Positions 1 to 8,786 of a stretch of 40,412 nucleotides of DNA are shown here, piece by piece. Every line of letters begins with the position of its first letter. The first letter of the stretch is position 1. The notes under the pieces are model-generated. The model searched no databases, was not told where the DNA came from, and saw only the letters and a program-made list of their open reading frames with translations. Where the stretch lies: NCBI GenBank assembly GCA_027729805.1, contig JAQCEO010000013.1:1-40412 (forward strand), given 5' to 3'. This DNA comes from Actinomycetota bacterium. GTDB taxonomy: Bacteria; Actinomycetota; Actinomycetes; S36-B12. The position numbers and the translations under genes were made by a program.

Positions 1-617
1 GCAAGTGCCTGGCTAACCAAAAGATCAATAGCGGTGCCGTTTTCGGCATGCATCATGATCATGGCGCCGCTGTTTGCCGCAGATTGCATTGCGCGCACGA
101 TTTGGCCGTCATCACTTAAGAAGACTCCCGGATAAGCCATGAACAATTTGAAGCTCGTGATGCCCTCATCGACAAGTTCATCCATGGCCTTAAGGGAGTC
201 ATCATCAACACCGCCGATAATCTGGTGGAACGCGTAGTCAATATGACAGTTACCGGCGGCTTTTTCGAACCACGCTTGTAGTGAATCTTGGACGCGGGAT
301 CCGTAGGTCTGCACCGAGAAATCGATAATGGTGGTGGTGCCTCCCCACGCGGCTGCACGGGTACCGGTTTCGAAGGTATCTGAAGCGGCAGTGCCGCCGA
401 ATGGCATTTCCATGTGCGTGTGGCAATCGACGCCACCGGGGATTACGTACTTCCTGGCAGCATCAATTACGCGGTCAACGCTGCCCACTAGTCCGGCGCC
501 AAGGGAATTGTCATCAGGAGCCAGTACAGCAACAATTCGCTCACCATCGATGAGTACATCGGCGGTAGTGATGCCAAGGGGCGAAACCACGCTGCCATTC
601 TTGATCAAAATCGTCAT
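1..617 (-). CDS. Dihydropyrimidinase / D-hydantoinase, N-terminal part (runs off the window start)
   Basis: This cyclic amidohydrolase opens dihydropyrimidine or hydantoin rings to N-carbamoyl acids in the cytoplasm. The first 205 codons are present and the frame is still open at base 1. Visible features are the metal-binding H-T-H at residues 66-68 (DCHTHMEM), the lysine that becomes carboxylated at residue 157 (FKLFMAYPG), and a later M-M-H-A-E-N histidine motif, all typical of the family. The ATG at 617 follows a GGAG SD. The gene lies 17 bp after the beta-ureidopropionase gene on the same strand, which points to the reductive pyrimidine pathway: dihydrouracil to N-carbamoyl-beta-alanine to beta-alanine. 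Substrate is inferred from family and context; a hydantoin or allantoin-like substrate is possible. Confidence 0.9.
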   Translation of the reverse strand, partial: MTILIKNGSVVSPLGITTADVLIDGERIVAVLAPDDNSLGAGLVGSVDRVIDAARKYVIPGGVDCHTHMEMPFGGTAASDTFETGTRAAAWGGTTTIIDFSVQTYGSRVQDSLQAWFEKAAGNCHIDYAFHQIIGGVDDDSLKAMDELVDEGITSFKLFMAYPGVFLSDDGQIVRAMQSAANSGAMIMMHAENGTAIDLLVSQAL

Positions 618-634
618 GGGATCTCCTAGCGGTT

Positions 635-1471
635 TTATGGCCGGACTAAGTCGTCGTAGGCCTCCGGGCGGCGGTCGCGGTAGAAAGCCCACCGGTTCCG
701 CACCGTAGCGATCAGGTCCAGATCCAAATCTCGCACAATCAACTCGGGCAGATAGGGGTCACCCTTTTCGCCGACATACTGACCTTCTGGGTCGATGAAA
801 TACGACTGGCCGTAGAAGTCATCATCGCCAAGGTCTTCGATGCCGACCCGGTTGATTGCACCCACGTAGTATTCGTTCGCGACCGCGGCTGCTGGCTGCT
901 CGATACTCCACAGATACTGGGACAGTCCGCGGGAGGTGGCCGACGGGTTAAAGACGATCTGCGCACCATTTAAGCCAAGTGCGCGCCATCCTTCGGGGAA
1001 ATGTCGGTCATAGCAAATGTAGACGCCGATCTTCCCGACGGCGGTATCAAATACTGGATAGCCGCCATTCCCCGGGCGGAAGTAGAACTTCTCCCAGAAG
1101 CCACCAACGTGCGGAATGTGCTGCTTGCGATACTTGCCAAGATAAGTGCCGTCAGCATCGACAACTGCCGCGGTGTTATAGAGAACGCCGGGCTGCTCTT
1201 CTTCATACATTGGTAGCACCATGACCATTTTTAGCTCCTTGGCCAACTTCTGAAACCGCTCGGTGGTAGGCCCGGGTATGGACTCGGCGTATTCATAGAA
1301 CTTCACGTCTTGGACCTGGCAAAAGTACGGGCCGTAAAACAGTTCCTGGAAGCAGATCACCTGCGTACCCTGCGCCGCGGCTTGGCGGGCGTAGTCCTCA
1401 TGGGCCGCTATCATTGAGTCTTTGTTCCCGGTCCAATTGGTTTGGACTAAAGCCGCTCTAATGGTTGTCAT
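635..1471 (-). CDS. Nitrilase-family N-carbamoyl amidohydrolase, probable beta-ureidopropionase
   Basis: This enzyme hydrolyses N-carbamoyl-beta-alanine (or a similar carbamoyl compound) to the free amine, CO2 and ammonia. The 278-residue protein has the nitrilase triad: Glu43 (FQELF), Lys116 (KYRKQHIP) and Cys153 (YICYDRHFPE). The R-H-F-P-E that follows the cysteine is usual in beta-ureidopropionase and N-carbamoylputrescine amidase. I placed the start at the ATG at 1471 because it follows a strong AGGAGG; an in-frame start 18 bp upstream would lie ahead of that SD. It is the first gene of a minus-strand unit with the dihydropyrimidinase. The alternative, N-carbamoylputrescine amidase, deserves weight because the plus-strand neighbours handle putrescine, but the hydantoinase partner favours the pyrimidine role. 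Confidence 0.88.
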   Translation of the reverse strand: MTTIRAALVQTNWTGNKDSMIAAHEDYARQAAAQGTQVICFQELFYGPYFCQVQDVKFYEYAESIPGPTTERFQKLAKELKMVMVLPMYEEEQPGVLYNTAAVVDADGTYLGKYRKQHIPHVGGFWEKFYFRPGNGGYPVFDTAVGKIGVYICYDRHFPEGWRALGLNGAQIVFNPSATSRGLSQYLWSIEQPAAAVANEYYVGAINRVGIEDLGDDDFYGQSYFIDPEGQYVGEKGDPYLPELIVRDLDLDLIATVRNRWAFYRDRRPEAYDDLVRP

Positions 1472-1588
1472 TGACCCCTCCTTCTGCACGTGACCGCCAA
1501 GTTTATGCCTACACGAACTGCGGCTTTACTGGGTGACGGGTTAATTCTTTAACTGGTTTAATTGTGTTTCCCAGACTGTAACAGTTTC

Positions 1589-1601
1589 GATTATGATAAT
1601 C
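1589..1601. promoter_or_regulatory. Perfect 13-bp palindrome (operator candidate) in the divergent intergenic region
   Basis: GATTAT-G-ATAATC is a perfect inverted repeat, with -10-like hexamers on both strands. A second short inverted repeat, CTGT-A-ACAG, lies at 1576-1584. Both sit in the 191-bp gap between the minus-strand pyrimidine genes and the plus-strand MocR-type regulator, where such a regulator would be expected to act. Binding is inferred. Confidence 0.45.
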
Positions 1602-1662
1602 TCCGGCCGAATCTATTTTTATTGTGTTGAATATTTCTCTCCGAGAAACTGGAGGCCAAGCA

Positions 1663-3069
1663 TTGACAAGGAAGGGAGAGGGTCAAGTCGAGGAATGCCG
1701 CGACGTGGAGGAAGTGGTGCTGGAGGCGATCACAGACTCGTCGCCGCGGGGGATTGCTGCTGCGGTTCATCGTCTAATTCGTGCGGGACGGTTGGTAACG
1801 GGGGATCGATTACCGACGGTCCGTGGATTGGGGCTCAAACTTGACGTCAGCCCGGCAACTGTAAGCGAGGCTTGGCAGGCGCTTTCGGCAGTGGGCGCAA
1901 TCAAATCACGTGGGCGGGCAGGCACTTTTGTTCAAGACACCCGAGAACCTAGTCGACCGGTCAGGTATTTGGGGATAGGTGTGCAGGGTGGCGCCTGGGC
2001 TGCCTTAGACCTTTCCACCAGTATGCCTGACCCAGCACTACTGCCGCCGATGAATGCCGCCTTAGCTGAAGTCGCTGGCCCATCGCTTAGATGGACCACT
2101 AGTTATCTAGATAATCCCCTATTAACCAGCCTTGAAGAGATTCTCAGAGAAGATTGGCCGTTTGAGCCTCAGCGAATGGGGTTGGTCGATGGTGCACTTG
2201 ATGGATTAGCGCGGGTTGTGGAGCAAGTGGTTCATCTCGGCGACCGGGTGGCAATCGAAAACCCTGGGTTCCCTGCGCTTATGGATCTGTTGGAATCAAA
2301 TGGGGCTGAAGTGATTCCCCTTGACATGGACGAGTTAGGGGTCACGGTCGACTCCTTGGAGAGCGCGGTGCGGCAGCAGCCGGTCGCTGTCTTTACACAC
2401 CCACGGGCTCAGAACCCAACTGGAGCTAGCATGTCGGAGGCACGAGTGCGAGACCTTGCCGAGGTCATGCGATCGAGTTCTGCGTGGATTGTCGAAGCAG
2501 ATCATTCGGGTGCCATAGCAAGTGGTGCGGATCTAAGTCTTGGTACTTATCTGCCGAACCGTACCCTTAGGATTCGAAGTTATTCCAAGTCGCACGGGCC
2601 AGATTTGCGCATCGCTGCAATTGGTGGAGCTGCCGATTTGATCGACCCCTTAATGGCCCGCAGAGTGCTTGGTCCGGGCTGGACTAGTCGGATCCTGCAA
2701 GGGGTGCTGGTGAAACTGTTGACTTCGCCGGAAGCCATATCTTCCGTTAAGCTAGCTCGTGAGACTTATCAGAGAAGAAGCCTAGACTTCCGCATGGCTA
2801 TGAAAGCCAGTGGCATTCAGGTCAGTCCGGGGGACGGAATAAACGTTTGGATTCGGGTGAGAGATGAGAGAAGCGCCCTAATAACGTTAGCTGCGGCCGG
2901 GATCCAGGTCGCGCCCGGAGGGCCATTCATGGTCACCGCTTCAGCGTCTAGTCACTTGCGTGTGACCGTGGGGCTCCTTCCCGACGAGGACAGTGAGAAG
3001 GCTCGAATCTTTGCGATTTTTGCTGTTGCAGCGCAGGCTCAACCAAGTGTTAGGGGTGGGATTTCCTAG
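1663..3069 (+). CDS. MocR-type transcriptional regulator (GntR winged helix fused to class I aminotransferase domain)
   Basis: MocR/PdxR/GabR-type regulators bind DNA through an N-terminal winged helix and sense an amine, amino acid or PLP adduct through a degenerate aminotransferase domain. The 468-residue protein has a GntR helix-turn-helix near residues 20-90 (GDRLPTVRGLGLKLDVSPATV) and a fold-type-I domain with A-Q-N-P-T-G and the PLP lysine in R-S-Y-S-K-S-H-G-P-D. I chose the TTG at 1663 because GGAGG at 1651-1655 is correctly spaced before it; a GTG at 1624 has no such support. It diverges from the pyrimidine genes and lies 52 bp before the aldehyde dehydrogenase, so it may control either or both. 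GabR-like regulation by GABA is plausible but not shown. Confidence 0.85.
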   Translation: MTRKGEGQVEECRDVEEVVLEAITDSSPRGIAAAVHRLIRAGRLVTGDRLPTVRGLGLKLDVSPATVSEAWQALSAVGAIKSRGRAGTFVQDTREPSRPVRYLGIGVQGGAWAALDLSTSMPDPALLPPMNAALAEVAGPSLRWTTSYLDNPLLTSLEEILREDWPFEPQRMGLVDGALDGLARVVEQVVHLGDRVAIENPGFPALMDLLESNGAEVIPLDMDELGVTVDSLESAVRQQPVAVFTHPRAQNPTGASMSEARVRDLAEVMRSSSAWIVEADHSGAIASGADLSLGTYLPNRTLRIRSYSKSHGPDLRIAAIGGAADLIDPLMARRVLGPGWTSRILQGVLVKLLTSPEAISSVKLARETYQRRSLDFRMAMKASGIQVSPGDGINVWIRVRDERSALITLAAAGIQVAPGGPFMVTASASSHLRVTVGLLPDEDSEKARIFAIFAVAAQAQPSVRGGIS

Positions 3070-3109
3070 TTTCCGCGAACCTCAGAGGTGTGCTTGTAGC
3101 TAGTTGAGG

Positions 3110-3115
3110 TTAGAT
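3110..3115 (+). promoter_or_regulatory. Weak leaderless -10-like hexamer before the aminobutyraldehyde dehydrogenase
   Basis: TTAGAT ends exactly 6 nt before the ATG at 3122, the same spacing as the clearer leaderless promoters in this window. Its second base departs from TAnnnT. A GAGG at 3106-3109 is a poor, distant SD alternative. Confidence 0.3.
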
Positions 3116-3121
3116 GGGGCC

Positions 3122-4624
3122 ATGGCAGTAGACGGCGTGGTTGTGGGAGTGGTTGCTGGTGGGGCCAGTCGCCCCGGTACCTCCGGTGAGATCGGCACGG
3201 TAACCAACCCGGCCGATAACTCGGTGGTGGCCATCATGGAGTTTGCCGGTGCGAGTGATGTCGATAACGCAGTGCAGGCAGCCAAGGCGGCTTTTCCTGA
3301 TTGGTCGAGCGCGCCGCCGGCTACCCGAAGTGCGGCATTGGTGCGGCTGGCGGCCCGACTGGAGGTCCGGGCCGAGGAGTACGCGCAGGTCGAAAGCGCG
3401 CAGAGCGGTAAACCCATTCGCCTGACCCGTGAGTTTGATGTGCCGGGGTCAATTGACAATGTTGCCTTCTTCGCGGGTGCGGCGCGCAATCTCGAAGGCA
3501 AGGCGGCAACCGAGTGGGATGGCGTACACACCTCATACATTCGCCGGGAAGCGGTTGGCATTGTTGGCTCAATTGCCCCCTGGAACTACCCGCTGCAGAT
3601 GGCAATGTGGAAGATCCTGCCGGCGATTGCTGCAGGTAACACGATTGTGTTGAAACCCGCGGCGCTCACCCCATTGACCTCCTTGATGCTGGCCGAGGAT
3701 GCGCTGGCGGCTGACATACCGGCCGGGGTGGTAAATGTGGTGGTTGGCTCAGGGGCGATCGCGGGGGAGGCACTCATTAGCCACCCGGATATTTCGATGG
3801 TCTCCTTTACCGGTTCGACCCCAATTGGCCAGCGGGTGATGGAACTTGCTACCGCAACCGTCAAGCGGGTGCACCTAGAACTCGGTGGTAAGGCACCATT
3901 TGTGGTTTTCGACGATGCAGACTTGGAGGCGGCGATCCACGGTGCGGTCGCCGGGTCCTTGATCAATACGGGGCAGGATTGCACCGCGGCGACCCGCGCT
4001 TATGTGCAGCGCCCGCTTTTTGAGGCATTTGTTGCCGGGGTGGCAGATTTATTCGCCGGGGTGGTAATTGGCGACCCGGCCGACCCAGCAACCGATATGG
4101 GCCCACTTGTTGCCAAGCGCCAACAATTAAGTGTCGCTGGATTTGTGGATCGGGCCCGGGTAGGTGGTGCCACCGTGGTGACCGGGGGCCAGATCCCGCA
4201 AGGGGCGTTAGCCGCGGGGGCGTATTACCCACCGACTTTGGTCACCGGGGCCGACCAGCGCTCAGAAATCGTCCAAGATGAGATTTTTGGGCCGGTTTTG
4301 GTGGTGCTGCCCTTCGACAGCGATGACGAAGGCCTCGCATTGGCCAATGACACCCCGTTCGGCTTGGCGGCCTCGGCCTGGACCACCAGTTTGCTCCGGG
4401 CCCTGCGGGCCTCGCGGGAAATTCAGGCTGGGTGCGTCTGGATTAACGATCACATACCGATTGTCAGCGAAATGCCCCATGGTGGCTTTAAACGGTCCGG
4501 TTTCGGCAAGGATATGTCCACTTATTCATTTGAGGAGTACACGCAGGTAAAACATGTTTCGATAGATATCACCGGCGCTGCCCGTAAACCGTGGCACCGG
4601 ACAATCTTTACCGACAACAGTTAA
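3122..4624 (+). CDS. patD: Gamma-aminobutyraldehyde dehydrogenase (ALDH superfamily)
   Basis: This NAD-dependent enzyme oxidises 4-aminobutanal to GABA, the second step of putrescine breakdown. The 500-residue protein has the ALDH catalytic set: Asn155 (APWNYP), Glu253 (LELGGK) and nucleophile Cys287 in N-T-G-Q-D-C-T. The Q-D-C motif and the C-terminal V-S-E-M-P-H-G-G-F-K-R-S-G-F-G-K-D-M-S resemble the PatD/YdcW type rather than betaine aldehyde dehydrogenase. The ATG at 3122 is preferred over an in-frame TTG at 3104. It leads a plus-strand run (PotDABC, amine oxidase, agmatinase) that supplies its substrate. Acting on 3-aminopropanal from spermidine is a reasonable extra activity. Confidence 0.87.
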   Translation: MAVDGVVVGVVAGGASRPGTSGEIGTVTNPADNSVVAIMEFAGASDVDNAVQAAKAAFPDWSSAPPATRSAALVRLAARLEVRAEEYAQVESAQSGKPIRLTREFDVPGSIDNVAFFAGAARNLEGKAATEWDGVHTSYIRREAVGIVGSIAPWNYPLQMAMWKILPAIAAGNTIVLKPAALTPLTSLMLAEDALAADIPAGVVNVVVGSGAIAGEALISHPDISMVSFTGSTPIGQRVMELATATVKRVHLELGGKAPFVVFDDADLEAAIHGAVAGSLINTGQDCTAATRAYVQRPLFEAFVAGVADLFAGVVIGDPADPATDMGPLVAKRQQLSVAGFVDRARVGGATVVTGGQIPQGALAAGAYYPPTLVTGADQRSEIVQDEIFGPVLVVLPFDSDDEGLALANDTPFGLAASAWTTSLLRALRASREIQAGCVWINDHIPIVSEMPHGGFKRSGFGKDMSTYSFEEYTQVKHVSIDITGAARKPWHRTIFTDNS

Positions 4625-4652
4625 TCATTTCTAGCAACCGAAAGGGAATCTA

Positions 4653-5876
4653 ATGTCGAACCAAATATCTGAGGCCGCTGCGGGGATCGCAGAGTTGGCC
4701 AAGGGCTCATTATCGCGTCGCCGGGTGCTTCAGGCAGCTGGTATCGGCGGGGTTGCGATGGTGGCCACCGCATGTGGTGCATCAGGCAGTGATGCCGGTA
4801 CGGCTACCGGTGCGCCAGTTGCCGCGACGGCTGCGGATCTATCGGATACCGAAAAAACGGCTAATTGGTCTAACTGGCCCCTGTACTTGGATATCAACGA
4901 CGACACCGGTGAGTACCCAACCCTTAAGGCTTTCCAAGACGCTAACGGAATAGCGGTCACCTATACCGAAGACGTTAACGACAACAATGAGTTCTACGCC
5001 AAAGTGCGTACGCAACTAGAACAAGGCCAAGACATCGGTCGCGACCTCGTGGTCCTCACCGACTGGATGGCTGCGCTGTGGATTCAAAATGGCTACGCAC
5101 AAAAACTTGATAAGGCAAATATCCCAAATTCCAAGAACCTAATCCCGAGGTTGGCGGATGTAGCGTTCGACAAGCCCCGTGACTACTCACTTCCGTGGCA
5201 GTCAGGTTTTGGCGGCCTAGGCTTCAACAAGTCTGCGGTCAAAGAGGCTTTGGGTAGCGATAAAATCACCACCCTTGATCAACTATTCGATCCCAAACTA
5301 AAGGGCCGCATCACGGTACTATCCGAAATGCGCGACACCATGGGCTGCATAATTGCTTGGCAGGGTAATGATCCGGGGAACTTCACCGATGACCAGTTCA
5401 GTCAGGCGATTGAGGCACTTGCCAAACAGATCGACAGCGGCCAGATTCGCCAGGTGACCGGTAACGACTACATAGCGGCCCTAGAATCTGGCGACGTTGT
5501 CGCGGTAATTGGTTGGTCCGGTGATCTATTCGCCCTCGGCGATGACTTCGGATTTGAAATCCCCGAGTCTGGCGGCATGCTCTGGACCGACAATATGCTC
5601 ATTCCGGCGCTCGCAGCACATAAGAAGAATGCCGAACTGATCATGAACTACTACTACGACCCGAAGGTTGCGGCCGAGGTGGCCGCATATGTGAACTACA
5701 TCTGCCCGGTTGAAGGTGCGCAGGCTGAAATGGAGAAAATTGATCCGGCGCTAGCGGCCAGTGAGTTCATTTTCCCGTCGGCGGCAACCCTTGATCGCAC
5801 TTATGTATTCAAGGCACTGACTCCCGAAGAGGGTGACAAGTACGAGCGCGAATTCCAGACCGCGATCGGCAACTAG
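4653..5876 (+). CDS. potD: Spermidine/putrescine ABC transporter, substrate-binding lipoprotein
   Basis: This is the extracytoplasmic receptor that captures polyamines for the PotABC importer. The 407-residue precursor carries a twin-arginine-like S-R-R-R-V-L-Q followed by a hydrophobic stretch and a lipobox ending at Cys41 (VATAC), so it should be exported (perhaps by Tat) and lipid-anchored outside the membrane. The mature part is a PotD/PotF-type fold with acidic and aromatic residues typical of amine pockets (Y-T-E-D-V-N-D-N-N-E-F-Y, W-Q-S-G-F-G-G-L-G-F-N, Y-Y-Y-D-P-K). The SD is AAAGGGA. It starts 28 bp after the aldehyde dehydrogenase and 4 bp before potA. Whether putrescine or spermidine is preferred cannot be read from the sequence. 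Confidence 0.92.
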   Translation: MSNQISEAAAGIAELAKGSLSRRRVLQAAGIGGVAMVATACGASGSDAGTATGAPVAATAADLSDTEKTANWSNWPLYLDINDDTGEYPTLKAFQDANGIAVTYTEDVNDNNEFYAKVRTQLEQGQDIGRDLVVLTDWMAALWIQNGYAQKLDKANIPNSKNLIPRLADVAFDKPRDYSLPWQSGFGGLGFNKSAVKEALGSDKITTLDQLFDPKLKGRITVLSEMRDTMGCIIAWQGNDPGNFTDDQFSQAIEALAKQIDSGQIRQVTGNDYIAALESGDVVAVIGWSGDLFALGDDFGFEIPESGGMLWTDNMLIPALAAHKKNAELIMNYYYDPKVAAEVAAYVNYICPVEGAQAEMEKIDPALAASEFIFPSAATLDRTYVFKALTPEEGDKYEREFQTAIGN

Positions 5877-5880
5877 GAAC

Positions 5881-7062
5881 GTGGCTGGGGCTCTTCGGCA
5901 GGTTGAGGACCTGCACCTGGTAAATCTCACCAAGAAGTTCGGGGATGCTGCCGCGGTTGATGACCTCACGTTGACCATCGCAGCAGGCTCGTTTTTCGCA
6001 CTACTCGGTGCATCCGGGTGCGGCAAGACAACCACCTTGCGAATGGTCGCCGGGTTGGAGGATCCAACCGCTGGCACTATTAGTATCGGTGCAAAAGACA
6101 TCACGAACCTTCGGGCCTTCCAGCGTCCGGTCAACACGGTGTTTCAGTCCTATGCGCTGTTCCCGCATTTAGATATTTTTGAAAATGTGGCTTTTGGGCT
6201 GCGCCGCCGCGGGATTAAGGATGTTAAGACTCCGGTCAACCAAATGCTGGAATTGGTTGAGCTGAGTGCCATGGCCAGGCGGAAGCCAACTCAACTATCA
6301 GGTGGCCAGCAGCAGCGGGTCGCGGTTGCTCGCGCCTTGATAAATGAGCCAGATGTCTTACTTTTGGATGAACCCCTTGGTGCCTTGGACCTTAAATTGC
6401 GGCGGCAGATGCAAATTGAACTCAAGCGCATTCAAAATGAGGTTGGCACAACTTTTGTGCATGTGACGCACGACCAAGAAGAGGCCATGACGATGGCCGA
6501 TACCGTCGCCATCATGAACGCCGGGCGAATCGAGCAGATGGGTAACCCAGCCACAATTTATGAACTGCCGAAGACGGTGTTTGTGGCTAATTTTTTGGGG
6601 CAGTCCAATCTGATCACCGGTGCTGCGCAAGGGCGAAGTGGTGACGACATCTTGGTGTCAGCGCACGGGCAGACCTATGTAGTGCCGGCGGCGCGATCAA
6701 CGGCACCGGGGGTGGCGGTCATCGTGGGCGTGCGACCCGAGAAAATTACTGTTCTTGACGCCGTGGATGGCCACCGAGCCCCTGATGCGCACAATAAGAT
6801 CGCCGGTCGAGTAACTGACGTTTCATACGCCGGGGTGTCAACCCAATACCTTGTGCGCACACCATGGGATCAAGAACTCACGGTATTCGAACAAAATGTC
6901 ATCGTGGGGGATCGTTGCTCGGTGGGCGATGAGGTGCTATTACATTGGGCAACCGAGCACACCTTTGGCCTAGACGGTGCGCAAGATGTCCACGCGGGGG
7001 TCTTGCCGGAGGTGCTGGACCTCGAGGCGACGGCCAGTGCACTTGAAAGTCGCGGCGCCTAA
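5881..7062 (+). CDS. potA: Polyamine ABC transporter ATPase
   Basis: This ATP-hydrolysing subunit powers polyamine uptake through PotBC. The 393-residue protein has Walker A at residues 43-51 (GASGCGKTT), the Q-loop in T-V-F-Q-S-Y, the signature L-S-G-G-Q-Q-Q-R, Walker B V-L-L-L-D-E-P and the switch histidine V-T-H-D-Q-E-E-A. A C-terminal TOBE-like region follows (R-P-E-K-I-T-V, V-S-Y-A-G-V-S-T-Q-Y). The GTG at 5881, 4 bp after the potD stop, is preferred; an in-frame GTG at 5833 would overlap potD by 44 nt. The SD is poor, so translation is probably coupled to potD. Spacing of 2 bp to potB indicates one transcript. Confidence 0.92.
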   Translation: MAGALRQVEDLHLVNLTKKFGDAAAVDDLTLTIAAGSFFALLGASGCGKTTTLRMVAGLEDPTAGTISIGAKDITNLRAFQRPVNTVFQSYALFPHLDIFENVAFGLRRRGIKDVKTPVNQMLELVELSAMARRKPTQLSGGQQQRVAVARALINEPDVLLLDEPLGALDLKLRRQMQIELKRIQNEVGTTFVHVTHDQEEAMTMADTVAIMNAGRIEQMGNPATIYELPKTVFVANFLGQSNLITGAAQGRSGDDILVSAHGQTYVVPAARSTAPGVAVIVGVRPEKITVLDAVDGHRAPDAHNKIAGRVTDVSYAGVSTQYLVRTPWDQELTVFEQNVIVGDRCSVGDEVLLHWATEHTFGLDGAQDVHAGVLPEVLDLEATASALESRGA

Positions 7063-7064
7063 TC

Positions 7065-7955
7065 GTGTCACCGATACTTGTTGCGGAGCCGGCAAAGCCG
7101 GTTGTTGTGGCCCAGCGTCGCTCCCGAACCGGATACATTTTGCTGTTCCCCGGCATGACTTGGCTGGCAATCTTCTTCGCGATTCCGTTCATCACCTTGT
7201 TCATGACGAGTTTGCAACAACCTGTGCCGGGCAAGATTGGCAAATATCAGGCGGGGTTTGAGCTTAGTAACTACGCGAACGCAATGGTCGAGTATTGGCC
7301 GCAATTCCTTAGATCTTTCGTCTACGCTGGGATCGCCACCCTGCTCGCGTTGATTATCGCCTACCCACTTGCGTATTTCATTGCGATGAAGGGCGGTAGA
7401 TGGCGACCACTGTTGCTGGTGCTGGTGATCGCACCATCCTTCGCATCATTCCTGCTTCGCACCTATGCCTGGCGCACTATCTTGTCTGATGAAGGCCCGA
7501 TCACCTCCTTTTTCAATGCCCTACACCTACTGCCAGATGATCGAATCCTGAATACCGGAATCGCGGTGGTTGCGGGCCTGACGTATAACTTCCTGCCCTT
7601 CATGATTTTGCCGCTTTATGCGGCCCTCGAAAAGATTGACCCGCGGTTGATTGAGGCCGCAAGCGACCTCTACGCCTCGGCAACGACGACCTTCCGCAAA
7701 GTTACCTGGCCGCTCTCGCTGCCGGGGGTGGTTGCCGGAACATTGCTGACGTTCATTCCGGCAGCCGGTGACTACATCAATGCCGAACTATTGGGGTCAA
7801 CCAAGGACCGCATGATCGGCAACGTGATCCAGACCAACTTCATTGAATTTCGTGACTACCCAACGGCAAGTGCACTCTCCTTTGTCCTGATGGCCGTGAT
7901 CTTGGTGATGGTGTTCACCTATATTCGAAGAGCCGGGACGGAGGAACTGGTCTGA
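7065..7955 (+). CDS. potB: Polyamine ABC transporter permease 1
   Basis: This inner-membrane subunit forms half of the polyamine channel. The 296-residue protein has about six membrane segments, beginning near residues 23-45 (YILLFPGMTWLAIFFAIPF). The EAA loop that docks on PotA is seen as E-A-A-S-D-L-Y-A-S-A-T-T-T-F-R-K-V-T-W-P-L-S-L-P-G. The start is a GTG 2 bp after potA without an SD, consistent with coupling. The stop overlaps the potC start (TGATG arrangement at 7953-7957). Assignment to the PotB/PotC pair rests on family resemblance and on the full DABC order. Confidence 0.92.
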   Translation: MSPILVAEPAKPVVVAQRRSRTGYILLFPGMTWLAIFFAIPFITLFMTSLQQPVPGKIGKYQAGFELSNYANAMVEYWPQFLRSFVYAGIATLLALIIAYPLAYFIAMKGGRWRPLLLVLVIAPSFASFLLRTYAWRTILSDEGPITSFFNALHLLPDDRILNTGIAVVAGLTYNFLPFMILPLYAALEKIDPRLIEAASDLYASATTTFRKVTWPLSLPGVVAGTLLTFIPAAGDYINAELLGSTKDRMIGNVIQTNFIEFRDYPTASALSFVLMAVILVMVFTYIRRAGTEELV

Positions 7956-8752
7956 TGCGCTTTATTCGCCGCAACCTCCTTGGCCTCATCGCTATTCTCG
8001 TTCTAGTTTATCTATTCATCCCGATCGCTGTCGTGGCAATATTGAGCTTCAATAATCCCACTGGCAAATTCAATCTCGCCTGGACCCAGTTCTCGACGGA
8101 TGCCTGGACGAATCTGTGTGGCGTACCCGGGGTCTGCTCATCATTTGTCACCAGTATTCAAATTGGCATTATCGCAACCATCGTTGCTACGGCACTTGGA
8201 ACCATGATCGCCTTCGCCTTGGTCCGCTACCGTTTTCGTGGCCGAAGTACCACCAATTTGTTGATCTTCTTGCCGATGGCAACCCCGGAAGTTGTTATGG
8301 GTTCGAGTTTGCTCGCCCTGTTCTTGAACCTGCGATTCCCGCTGGGTCAGTGGACGGTGGTTATCGCGCACATCATGTTCATCATTTCTTTCGTGGTAGT
8401 CACGGTTAAAGCCAGATTGCAGGGCCTTGATCCTAGGCTTGAGGAAGCGGCGCGCGATCTGTACGCCAATCCACGGGCAACATTTCGATACGTCACTTTA
8501 CCGCTGGTCACGCCGGGGATCGCCGGTGCTGCACTACTTGGTTTTTCGTTGTCATTCGATGACTTCATCATCAGCTATTTCAACGCGGGCACCTTGGTGA
8601 CATTCCCGATCTTCATTTGGGGCGCGGCGCAACGTGGTATCCCGGTGCAGGTCAATGCGCTGGCAACACTTGTTTTCATTATCGCACTACTTATTGTGCT
8701 CGGTAGTCAATTGGTAAATTACCGGCGCCGGAGAAAGCTAATGTCGGTCTGA
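7955..8752 (+). CDS. potC: Polyamine ABC transporter permease 2
   Basis: This is the second channel subunit of the polyamine importer. The 265-residue protein has six predicted membrane segments, starting at residues 8-30 (LLGLIAILVLVYLFIPIAVV). Its EAA loop reads E-E-A-A-R-D-L-Y-A-N-P-R-A-T-F-R-Y-V-T-L-P-L-V-T-P-G. S-F-D-D-F-I-I-S-Y-F just after is a common PotC feature. Its ATG overlaps the potB stop by one base. It ends the transporter block; the next gene follows after a 134-bp gap that holds a structured leader. Confidence 0.92.
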   Translation: MRFIRRNLLGLIAILVLVYLFIPIAVVAILSFNNPTGKFNLAWTQFSTDAWTNLCGVPGVCSSFVTSIQIGIIATIVATALGTMIAFALVRYRFRGRSTTNLLIFLPMATPEVVMGSSLLALFLNLRFPLGQWTVVIAHIMFIISFVVVTVKARLQGLDPRLEEAARDLYANPRATFRYVTLPLVTPGIAGAALLGFSLSFDDFIISYFNAGTLVTFPIFIWGAAQRGIPVQVNALATLVFIIALLIVLGSQLVNYRRRRKLMSV

Positions 8753-8786
8753 GTTTTGTCGTGGTAGCCTTAGTTAGGGAGTTTGA

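Noticed and set aside
328-708. Plus-strand ORF opposite the hydantoinase
   Set aside because: It is the antisense shadow of a gene with intact catalytic motifs on the minus strand.
1624-1662. Upstream GTG start (1624) for the MocR-type regulator
   Set aside because: No SD precedes it, whereas GGAGG fits the TTG at 1663.
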